A stretch of 23,909 nt of DNA from an uncultured bacterium. GTDB taxonomy: Bacteria; Bacteroidota; Bacteroidia; Bacteroidales; Muribaculaceae. The notes under the pieces are model-generated. The model ran no database searches. It saw nothing but the letters and a program-made list of their open reading frames with translations, and was not told the DNA's origin. Of the stretch, positions 6,715 to 12,686 are shown piece by piece. Made by a program: the position numbers and the translations under genes. The stretch lies in assembly GCA_905214735.1 (NCBI GenBank), contig CAJMNI010000039.1, positions 1 to 23,909 on the forward strand, written 5' to 3'. Position 1 is the stretch's first letter, and each line of letters begins with the position of its first letter.

Positions 6715-8151
6715 ATGAAGAAACTTCTCTTCGGGGCAGCCGCCGCATTGATGGCAGCCTCCCCTGCCGTGGCAAAAGACCGAATCACAGTAAATCCGAA
6801 TGCCACCAACACCGAAACCATCCTCCACGCCTGGAGCTGGAATTTCCCCGAAATGGCTAAAAACATGAAAAACATCAAGGAGGCCGGTTTCACGATGATT
6901 CAGACATCCCCCGTCCAGCCCTGCTATTCTCCGGAAGGAAGCGGCAAGAAAATATTCGACGAGAACGTGAAGGAAGGGAACTGGTATTACTATTATCAGC
7001 CTACCGACTGGAAAGTCGGCAATTCGATTCTTGGCAGCCGCGAACAGATGAAGGAGATGATGGACTCCGCCGCCAAATATAATGTTAAAGTCATCGTCGA
7101 CGTGCTTCCAAACCATACAGCCTTCGACATCGACGCTGTTTCCGATGATTTCTATAAAGCTGTGGGAGGTCGCGACAAGATGTATCACACCCACGGCCTC
7201 AACCCCATCAGAGATTACAACGACCGCTATCAGTGCGCTCTCGAAGGCACCGGCGGACTTCCCGACGTAAACACCGAAAACCCCGACTTCCAGAAATATT
7301 ACATGGAGTTTGTCAACGACCTGCTCAGCCTCGGCGTACGCGGTTTCCGTTATGACACTGCCAAGCACATCGGCGTTCATTCCGATCCCGTCGATGCGGA
7401 AGCCGGCGTGAAAGTCAACGATTTCTGGGATGTCGCCACAGGCCGCAAGGCAGTGAAAGGCGTCAGACTCGCCGTGCCTTACGATTCGCTCTTCGTTTAT
7501 GGCGAAGTGCTTCAGGACCGCAACGTGCCTGAAAAAGAGTATGCCGACTATTTCGGCCAGACTGCTTCGAGCTACGGTCTCGTTATCCGCGAGGCCCTCG
7601 AAAAGCACAGCGCGAAGGATATCGACCTCAAGAGCTTCTATCATGAGGCATCTCCCGAATACCTTACCACCTGGGTAGAGAGCCACGACACATACGCCAA
7701 TGCCAACGAGTCGGCCCATCTCACCGATGAGCAGATCCGCTGCGGTTGGGTGTTCCTCACAGCCCGTCAATATGGCACCCCCCTCTTCTTCAGCCGTCCC
7801 GCCGGCAGCACACGTCAGAACTTCTACGGCAACAACGTTCTCGGCGCCCGCGGCAACGATTCTTTCATGGATCCCGAAGTAAGGGCCGTCAACAATTTCC
7901 GCCGCGCCATGAACGGCCAGAAGGAGGATCTTCAGAAATCCGACAATGGTCAGGTGCTCTTGGTGAACCGTGGCAAGAAAGGGGCTGCAATTGTCAATAT
8001 CGGCACTTTTGCCAATTATGTAGACCTCCCCACCACTCTCCCCAACGGAACATATAAAGATCAGGTCTATGGCAAAGAGTTCAAGGTTAAAAACGGCCGC
8101 CTCAAAGGAATCGCCGCTCCCGAACGCTCCTACATCCTGATCAAGAAATAA
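6715..8151 (+). CDS. Secreted alpha-amylase, GH13 (subfamily 28, Bacillus AmyE-like)
   Basis: The enzyme hydrolyses internal alpha-1,4 bonds in starch or glycogen. A signal peptide of about 20 residues (MKKLLFGAAAALMAASPAVA) marks it for export. All GH13 catalytic regions are present: region I VDVLPNH (Asp129, His134), region II GFRYDTAKH (nucleophile Asp214), region III YGEVLQ (acid/base Glu264) and region IV WVESHD (Asp325). The segments ILHAWSWNF, TWVESHDTYAN and TPLFFSRPAG closely match B. subtilis AmyE as I remember it, which points to GH13_28. A short C-terminal beta domain ends the protein; the CBM26-type starch-binding domain of AmyE is absent. There are no susC/susD-like genes beside it, so it is not in an obvious starch-utilisation locus here. 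Start chosen from the signal peptide and the promoter position. Confidence 0.95.
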   Translation: MKKLLFGAAAALMAASPAVAKDRITVNPNATNTETILHAWSWNFPEMAKNMKNIKEAGFTMIQTSPVQPCYSPEGSGKKIFDENVKEGNWYYYYQPTDWKVGNSILGSREQMKEMMDSAAKYNVKVIVDVLPNHTAFDIDAVSDDFYKAVGGRDKMYHTHGLNPIRDYNDRYQCALEGTGGLPDVNTENPDFQKYYMEFVNDLLSLGVRGFRYDTAKHIGVHSDPVDAEAGVKVNDFWDVATGRKAVKGVRLAVPYDSLFVYGEVLQDRNVPEKEYADYFGQTASSYGLVIREALEKHSAKDIDLKSFYHEASPEYLTTWVESHDTYANANESAHLTDEQIRCGWVFLTARQYGTPLFFSRPAGSTRQNFYGNNVLGARGNDSFMDPEVRAVNNFRRAMNGQKEDLQKSDNGQVLLVNRGKKGAAIVNIGTFANYVDLPTTLPNGTYKDQVYGKEFKVKNGRLKGIAAPERSYILIKK

Positions 8152-8208
8152 TATAACAAGAAACAAGAGTTGCAACCGCATTTGCCGAATCAGCAACCCT
8201 GCTCATAT

Positions 8209-8240
8209 AATCCCGGCCCGTTCTCGGAGCCGGGATTATT
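8209..8240 (+). terminator. Terminator after the alpha-amylase gene
   Basis: AATCCCGGC (8209-8217) pairs perfectly with GCCGGGATT (8229-8237), followed by a short AT-rich tail, about 60 bases past the amylase stop. Confidence 0.75.
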
Positions 8241-8302
8241 CATTCAGACCGGATTTATTCTCGGGCCATTTAACATTTTTTGGTCGGCCTGCCGCAACAA
8301 AA

Positions 8303-8319
8303 TTGGCACGCTATTTGTA
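8303..8319 (+). promoter_or_regulatory. Sigma-54-like (-24/-12) promoter element upstream of groES
   Basis: TTGGCACG at 8303-8310, four bases, then TTGTA at 8315-8319 fits the RpoN consensus YTGGCACG-N4-TTGCW with a single change (TTGT for TTGC) and the fixed GG-to-GC spacing. Transcription would begin near 8330, about 65 bases before groES. No good TAnnTTTG box was found in this intergenic region. Whether this organism has RpoN or uses it here is inference. Confidence 0.5.
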
Positions 8320-8331
8320 TCTTCCAATAGA

Positions 8332-8349
8332 GGCGATTCAATTGTCGCC
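8332..8349. promoter_or_regulatory. Short inverted repeat at the start of the groES leader
   Basis: GGCGA (8332-8336) and TCGCC (8345-8349) flank TTCAATTG. It lies immediately downstream of the predicted groES transcription start. It does not match the CIRCE operator. A regulator site or an RNA stem is possible. Confidence 0.3.
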
Positions 8350-8394
8350 ATAACGATTGACAAAATCATATAACCTGAAAATTATAGAACCATT

Positions 8395-8667
8395 ATGAAC
8401 ATCAAACCATTAGCCGACCGTGTTCTCATCGAGCCGACTCCGGCCGAAGAAACAACTCTCGCAGGCATCATCATTCCTGACTCAGCTAAAGAGAAACCCC
8501 TCAAAGGGAAAGTGCTCGCTGTCGGAAACGGCACCAAAGACGAACCGATGCAGCTCAGCGTCGGCGACGAAGTGCTCTACGGCAAATATGCAGGCACCGA
8601 AATCGAACTCGAAGGTGAGAAATATCTGATGATGCGCCAGAGCGACGTGCTCGCCATCATCGGCTGA
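8395..8667 (+). CDS. groES: Co-chaperonin GroES
   Basis: GroES is the 10-kDa lid of the GroEL folding chamber in the cytoplasm. The 90-aa protein begins with the typical INxKPLADRVLIEP-like strand (MNIKPLADRVLIEP), has a mobile loop around residues 18-32 (Glu-Thr-Thr-Leu-Ala-Gly-Ile-Ile-Ile-Pro), the GKVLAVGNG strand, VGDEVLYGKYAGTE, and the C-terminal YLMMRQSDVLAII. Length and motifs are standard. It is the first gene of the groES-groEL operon, 45 bases before groEL. The upstream region has the sigma-54-like element at 8303-8319. Confidence 0.97.
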   Translation: MNIKPLADRVLIEPTPAEETTLAGIIIPDSAKEKPLKGKVLAVGNGTKDEPMQLSVGDEVLYGKYAGTEIELEGEKYLMMRQSDVLAIIG

Positions 8668-8712
8668 TAAGAAATCTGAGCAATCATAGATAGAAAAGAT
8701 CATTTGACAATT

Positions 8713-10350
8713 ATGGCAAAAGAGATAAAATTCAATATAAAGGCTCGTGAAGAGCTCAAGAACGGTGTCGACGCCCTCGCCGACGCAGTGAAAGTGACAC
8801 TCGGCCCCAAAGGCCGCAACGTGATCATCGAAAAGAAATTCGGCGCTCCCCACATCACTAAGGATGGTGTGACAGTGGCTCGCGAAATCGAACTCGAGGA
8901 TCCTTTCCAGAACATGGGCGCCCAGCTCGTGAAGGAAGTGGCTTCGAAAACCGGCGATCAGGCCGGCGATGGCACAACGACGGCTACCGTGCTCGCCCAG
9001 GCCATCGTCAACGTAGGTCTCAAGAACGTTGCTGCCGGTGCTAATCCGATGGACCTCAAACGAGGCATCGACAAAGCAGTTTCCGCTGTTGTAGAAGGCA
9101 TCAAGGCCCAGAGTCAGGAGGTAGACAACGATTTCAAGAAAATCGAAAACGTCGCCCGCGTTTCCGCCAACAATGACGAGGAGATCGGCAAACTCATCGC
9201 CGAAGCAATGGAGAAGGTCTCGAAAGACGGCGTCATCACCGTTGAGGAGGCCAAAGGAACCGACACGACTGTAGATGTTGTAGAAGGCATGCAGTTCGAC
9301 CGCGGTTACATCTCCCCCTATTTCGTCACCAACTCCGAAAAGATGGAATGCGAGATGGATTCTCCCTACATCCTTCTTTACGACAAGAAGATCTCGAACC
9401 TCAAGGACATGCTTCCGATTCTCGAGGCAGTTGCCCAGAGCGGACGTCCGCTTCTGATCATCGCAGAGGATGTCGACAACGAGGCTCTTGCAACTCTCGT
9501 CGTGAACCGTCTCCGCGGCTCTCTGAAGATTTGCGCAGTGAAGGCTCCCGGTTTCGGCGACCGTCGCAAAGAGATGCTCGAGGACATCGCAATCCTCACA
9601 GGCGGCACTGTCATCAGCGAAGTCAAGGGAATGCAGCTCGCCCAGGCCACGATCAACGACCTCGGCACGGCTGAGAAAGTAACCGTCAACAAAGACAACA
9701 CCACTATTGTTAACGGTGCCGGATCGAAAGAGGCCATCGCTCAGCGCGTAGCCCAGATCAAGGCCCAGATCGAGACCACTACTTCAAACTATGACAAGGA
9801 GAAACTGCAGGAACGTCTTGCAAAACTCTCAGGCGGCGTGGCAGTGCTCTATATCGGCGCTCCTTCCGAGGTTGAGATGAAAGAGAAGAAAGACCGCGTC
9901 GACGACGCACTTTCCGCAACTCGCGCGGCAATAGCCGAGGGTATCGTTCCCGGCGGCGGCGTGGCTTACATCCGCACCCTCTCCAAGCTTGACGAGCTCA
10001 AGGGTGAGAACGACGACGAAACTACGGGTATCGCAATCATCCGCCGCGCCATCGAAGAACCGATGCGCCAGATCATGGAGAACGCCGGAGTCGAGGGCGC
10101 AGTTATCCTCCAGAAGGTGAAAGATGGCAAGGGAGACTTCGGTTTCAACGCCCGCACGGATACATTCGAGAACTTCTTCGAGACCGGCGTAATCGATCCG
10201 GCAAAGGTTACCCGCGTGGCTCTTGAGAACGCTGCCAGCATCGCCGGCATGTTCCTCACCACTGAGTGCGTGATCGCCGACAAGAAGGAGGAGACTCCCG
10301 CAGCTCCGATGCCCGCTCCCGGCATGGGCGGCATGGGCGGCATGATGTAA
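8713..10350 (+). CDS. groEL: Chaperonin GroEL
   Basis: GroEL forms the two-ring ATP-driven folding chamber that works with GroES. The 545-aa length is standard. Recognisable parts are the equatorial ATP site (TLGPKGRNVIIEK at about residues 27-39 and GDGTTTATVLA near 85-95), the apical domain with KAPGFGDRRKEMLEDIA, and the closing equatorial domain with VPGGGVAYIR. The C-terminal tail is the flexible Gly-Met repeat (GMGGMGGMM). I chose the ATG at 8713 giving MAKEIKF rather than the TTG three codons upstream, because MAKEI is the conserved GroEL start. It lies 45 bases after groES and is followed by a strong terminator. Confidence 0.98.
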   Translation: MAKEIKFNIKAREELKNGVDALADAVKVTLGPKGRNVIIEKKFGAPHITKDGVTVAREIELEDPFQNMGAQLVKEVASKTGDQAGDGTTTATVLAQAIVNVGLKNVAAGANPMDLKRGIDKAVSAVVEGIKAQSQEVDNDFKKIENVARVSANNDEEIGKLIAEAMEKVSKDGVITVEEAKGTDTTVDVVEGMQFDRGYISPYFVTNSEKMECEMDSPYILLYDKKISNLKDMLPILEAVAQSGRPLLIIAEDVDNEALATLVVNRLRGSLKICAVKAPGFGDRRKEMLEDIAILTGGTVISEVKGMQLAQATINDLGTAEKVTVNKDNTTIVNGAGSKEAIAQRVAQIKAQIETTTSNYDKEKLQERLAKLSGGVAVLYIGAPSEVEMKEKKDRVDDALSATRAAIAEGIVPGGGVAYIRTLSKLDELKGENDDETTGIAIIRRAIEEPMRQIMENAGVEGAVILQKVKDGKGDFGFNARTDTFENFFETGVIDPAKVTRVALENAASIAGMFLTTECVIADKKEETPAAPMPAPGMGGMGGMM

Positions 10351-10377
10351 AAAGCTTCCCGAAATAATTCAAGACAC

Positions 10378-10416
10378 AAAAAAAGGTCGCAGTCAGTGAA
10401 CAGCGGCCTTTTTTTA
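10378..10416 (+). terminator. Terminator of the groES-groEL operon
   Basis: An A-tract with GGTCGC (ending 10390) pairs with GCGGCC plus a seven-base T-run (10403-10415). The stem-and-T-run form is a classical intrinsic terminator, about 30 bases past the groEL stop. Confidence 0.85.
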
Positions 10417-10510
10417 TAACCTCTTTCGAATGTTCAGATGTCTATTTGATTGTTAGGGAGAGCGCAAAGCATATATATTTCAACAATCAGTATTGATACA
10501 CAAAATCCTA

Positions 10511-10537
10511 CATCCCGGATTCATTCGATCCGGAATG
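10511..10537 (-). terminator. Hairpin downstream of the Cas11c-like gene
   Basis: CATCCCGGAT (10511-10520) pairs with ATCCGGAATG (10528-10537), 10 bp with one G-T pair, around a 7-base loop. On the minus strand it is followed by TAGGATTTTG. It lies about 60 bases past the stop of the small minus-strand gene. Confidence 0.5.
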
Positions 10538-10595
10538 CAGTATGCTGTGATTTTGCTGGCAGGGCTAACCTACCCGGCGGTATAAGTTGGTTTCC

Positions 10596-10940
10596 TTATT
10601 TGCCGGAGGGATTCTCCTTTTCGTGGTTATACCCCACCATGAAGCGGCATTGATCCTGAAGCGTCAGATTGTTCGGGAAACATTTTTTCGGGAGATAGAG
10701 CATTACCTCTCTCATCATTTTCTCGAAATTAACCTTTACCACAGGATCGGCGATTTTCTCAACGTTCGACGCGGAAATTTCTACCAATTCGGGAAAGATT
10801 TCCGCAGGGGAAACGTTTGCCTTATTGATATATTTTCCGGCGAAATCGATGTTGGGATCAGCCGTGTTCTGAAGTTCCTCCATATAAGCGAACAATCTTC
10901 CACAAAGATAGCCCGCATTTCTATTGTGAATGTCAATCAT
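10596..10940 (-). CDS. Orphan Cas8c/Csd1 C-terminal-domain protein (Cas11c-like)
   Basis: This 114-aa protein resembles the C-terminal domain of the type I-C Cascade protein Cas8c (Csd1). Matching features are NAGYLCGRLFAYMEELQ at residues 8-24 (Cas8c: a YxxGRLFAVLEKxQ-like helix), the segment ANVSPAEIFPELVEIS near 41-56 (Cas8c: SATPAxVFPxLLxLS-like) and FPNNLTLQDQCRFMVGYNHEKE near 87-108 (Cas8c: FPxHLSLEEQGxFALGYYHQ-like). In type I-C systems the same C-terminal part is also made separately, by internal translation, as the small subunit Cas11c of similar length. Here it is a separate gene with its own ATG. No other cas gene, repeat array or Cas8c N-terminal sequence is seen nearby. It sits between hairpins, with the tRNA-Gln terminator upstream and its own hairpin downstream. 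Homology is from recognised patterns, not a search. Function is unknown. Confidence 0.75.
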   Translation of the reverse strand: MIDIHNRNAGYLCGRLFAYMEELQNTADPNIDFAGKYINKANVSPAEIFPELVEISASNVEKIADPVVKVNFEKMMREVMLYLPKKCFPNNLTLQDQCRFMVGYNHEKENPSGK

Positions 10941-10993
10941 CTCTGTAAATGCATTTTCAGAAAAAACAATATCGGATTATGAGTCTTGATAGT

Positions 10994-11022
10994 AAAAAAG
11001 GAAACATCATCTCGATGTCTCC
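10994..11022 (-). terminator. Intrinsic terminator of tRNA-Gln
   Basis: On the minus strand GGAGACATC (11022-11014) pairs with GATGTTTCC (11008-11000) around GAGAT, followed by six T. It lies about 30 bases past the tRNA 3' end and separates the tRNA from the Cas11c-like gene. Confidence 0.75.
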
Positions 11023-11050
11023 CTTTCATGTCAAAATTCATAAATCCATG

Positions 11051-11121
11051 TTGCCTTGGAAAGACTCGAACTCTCACAAACGGAACCAGAATCCGGTGTG
11101 CTACCATTACACCACAAGGCA
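11051..11121 (-). tRNA. tRNA-Gln (anticodon CTG)
   Basis: On the minus strand the acceptor stem TGCCTTG pairs with CAAGGCA at the far end. The D-loop reads AATGGTAG between short GTG/CAC arms, the anticodon loop is TTCTGGT (anticodon CTG, reading CAG), and the T arm is GAGAG-TTCGAGT-CTTTC. The anticodon stem has one mismatch at its base. The gene is 71 bases including the discriminator A, and CCA is not encoded. A matching promoter lies at 11175-11206 and a terminator at 10994-11022, so it is a single-gene unit. Confidence 0.93.
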
Positions 11122-11174
11122 ATGTTTTAGTCCGTCGCTTCGAACTGTCTCGGGGTTGTTCCCTTTTGACACTG

Positions 11175-11206
11175 CAAAATTAGTGCTTATTTTTGATTCC
11201 ACCAAA
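11175..11206 (-). promoter_or_regulatory. Promoter of tRNA-Gln (Bacteroidota type)
   Basis: On the minus strand TTTG (11206-11203), a 20-base spacer and TAATTTTG (11182-11175) match the consensus exactly. Transcription would begin near 11168, about 47 bases before the mature tRNA. Confidence 0.75.
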
Positions 11207-11283
11207 TTTTCGTCCTTATTTTTTTACTTTTTTTCCGAAATTTTTTTGCAGTGCAGTCGGGAAAACGGGCAATTCAGTTCTTA

Positions 11284-12660
11284 TCATTCTGTCGGTGTGG
11301 ATGTTGAACCACCCGGAGCGTCTCCGCGCGATTTATAGTCGATGATGTTGATATCACCACCTTTTTTATATTTTTTGCCGTCGGCACCCTTCGCCTCGAT
11401 CACATAATAGTAAACGCCTGACTTAACTTTCTTACCTTTATACTTGCCGTCCCAGCCGAGACTCGGGTCGCTGAAGTGGTAAAGAAGGTTGCCGTAGCGG
11501 TCGAATATCGAGCAGTCGAATGAAAGCAATGAGCGGTAGCCAACCTTCCATTCGTCGTTGATGCCGTCGTCGTTGGGAGAAAAGGCGTTGGGAATCCGAA
11601 GCTCCGACGAACCGATTCCTACAGTGTAGACATCGCCGTAGGCTTCGCAGCTGCCGTCGTTGTTGCTCCCGACGAACCTTACGTAATAGGTTCCCTCCTC
11701 ATCGAAGGTATAGTCGAGGTCCTGCTGGTTGAACCTGTATGTGATATATTCGAAATTCTCGTCGTCGGCTATCTGCCATTCCTTATGAATGACCGCATCG
11801 GTAACAAAGGCCCGGAACGATATGTCGGCCGGCGCTGAACCTCCGAGATCGTAAGTCCCTTCCTCGCGAATTATGTTCGAGCCTGTTTCAGAGTCGTCAT
11901 CGGGAAGATTGGTCTGCTCGGCGGAGGTATGCACCTCAAGACCATTCGCAATCACCGTAGGCGAAACGACGCTCTCCCCCATCCCCCATTCTTCAAGGAA
12001 ACGGTCGCCTGAAATGGTGAACTCCGTGTCGCAATAAATCGGAGGATTGATCATAATCGGATTGGAGAGATGCGAAAGCACTTTCTCCTGCTCCTGAAGA
12101 TCATAGTTTTCCGACTCCTCGTTCCAAACGAGAGTATTGTAGCTTACCTTTATGTCGCGGCTAAGCTCGCGCTGGCGACCGTCGATGGTATAATAATAGA
12201 TCGGTTCGCCGCTCCCTGAGGTAGATATGCGAGTATTGTCGCATTCCTGTTCGGGATAGGCCGAAGCGCCGGTCAGAGTCAGCCTGTGGGAAAGATAGCC
12301 GATGAGCCAGATGTAGGTGGCGCGGTCTCCGTCTTGCAGAATATATCCCATTTCGCACTGCGGGTTGTCGATATATGCCGTCGTCCCGTTGTTGACCACG
12401 CCGACAGGTTCGGCATACCCTCCGCCGAGATTGCTATAGCGCATGGCGGTAAGATTCCCTTTCGTGCCGGAGATGACCATTCTCGACAACTCCGGGGCGC
12501 TATAGGCCACGTATATATGATCGAGTCCGGTGCTTTTCTCCGGAGTCACGGAGATGACAGTGTGGGTTTGGCCTTCAAACGATATCTCAAGCGCATTGGC
12601 TTCCGCGGCTGATGCCAGCGCGAGAAGGGAGCATATTTTAAGCGATAAGGATAATTTCAT
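11284..12660 (-). CDS. T9SS type B sorting domain surface protein (gliding-motility C-terminal domain)
   Basis: The protein is predicted to be exported by the Sec system and then carried to the cell surface by type IX secretion. A signal peptide (MKLSLSLKICSLLALASAAE and a few more residues) sets the start at 12660; an in-frame ATG at 12687 would put nine polar residues before it. The middle is beta-rich with a PKD-like segment around residues 330-360. The C-terminal 90 residues carry the CHU_C/type B sorting domain: IPNAFSPNDDGINDEWKV, CSIFDRYGNLLYHF, GWDGKYKGKKVKSGVYYYVI. A short tail rich in Gly, Ser and Thr follows, longer than usual. The N-terminal 280 residues match nothing I recognise. 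It follows the DUF389 gene by 26 bases, probably in one operon. Confidence 0.88.
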   Translation of the reverse strand: MKLSLSLKICSLLALASAAEANALEISFEGQTHTVISVTPEKSTGLDHIYVAYSAPELSRMVISGTKGNLTAMRYSNLGGGYAEPVGVVNNGTTAYIDNPQCEMGYILQDGDRATYIWLIGYLSHRLTLTGASAYPEQECDNTRISTSGSGEPIYYYTIDGRQRELSRDIKVSYNTLVWNEESENYDLQEQEKVLSHLSNPIMINPPIYCDTEFTISGDRFLEEWGMGESVVSPTVIANGLEVHTSAEQTNLPDDDSETGSNIIREEGTYDLGGSAPADISFRAFVTDAVIHKEWQIADDENFEYITYRFNQQDLDYTFDEEGTYYVRFVGSNNDGSCEAYGDVYTVGIGSSELRIPNAFSPNDDGINDEWKVGYRSLLSFDCSIFDRYGNLLYHFSDPSLGWDGKYKGKKVKSGVYYYVIEAKGADGKKYKKGGDINIIDYKSRGDAPGGSTSTPTE

Positions 12661-12686
12661 ACTATTAAAACGCTCCGCATTCTCCA

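Noticed and set aside
6691..8196. A 501-codon open frame on the minus strand opposite the alpha-amylase gene
   Set aside because: It lies wholly antisense to a gene with complete catalytic motifs, has no recognisable domain, and its Val/Ile/Gly-rich composition is what the complement of this coding frame gives.
8303..8329. Possible CIRCE operator before groES
   Set aside because: TTGGCACGC resembles the left CIRCE arm, but the expected right arm GAGTGCTAA is absent; the sigma-54 pattern fits better.
10400..11050. A CRISPR array near the Cas11c-like gene
   Set aside because: No direct repeats of CRISPR size with regular spacing were seen in this interval or elsewhere in the window.
10400..11050. 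Duplicate attachment site from the tRNA-Gln 3' end
   Set aside because: No second copy of the tRNA 3' segment (TGCCTTGGAAAGACTCG on the plus strand) was found between groEL and the tRNA.
10937..11122. Small open frames on both strands over the tRNA region
   Set aside because: They overlap a well-formed tRNA-Gln with its own promoter and terminator and have no protein features.
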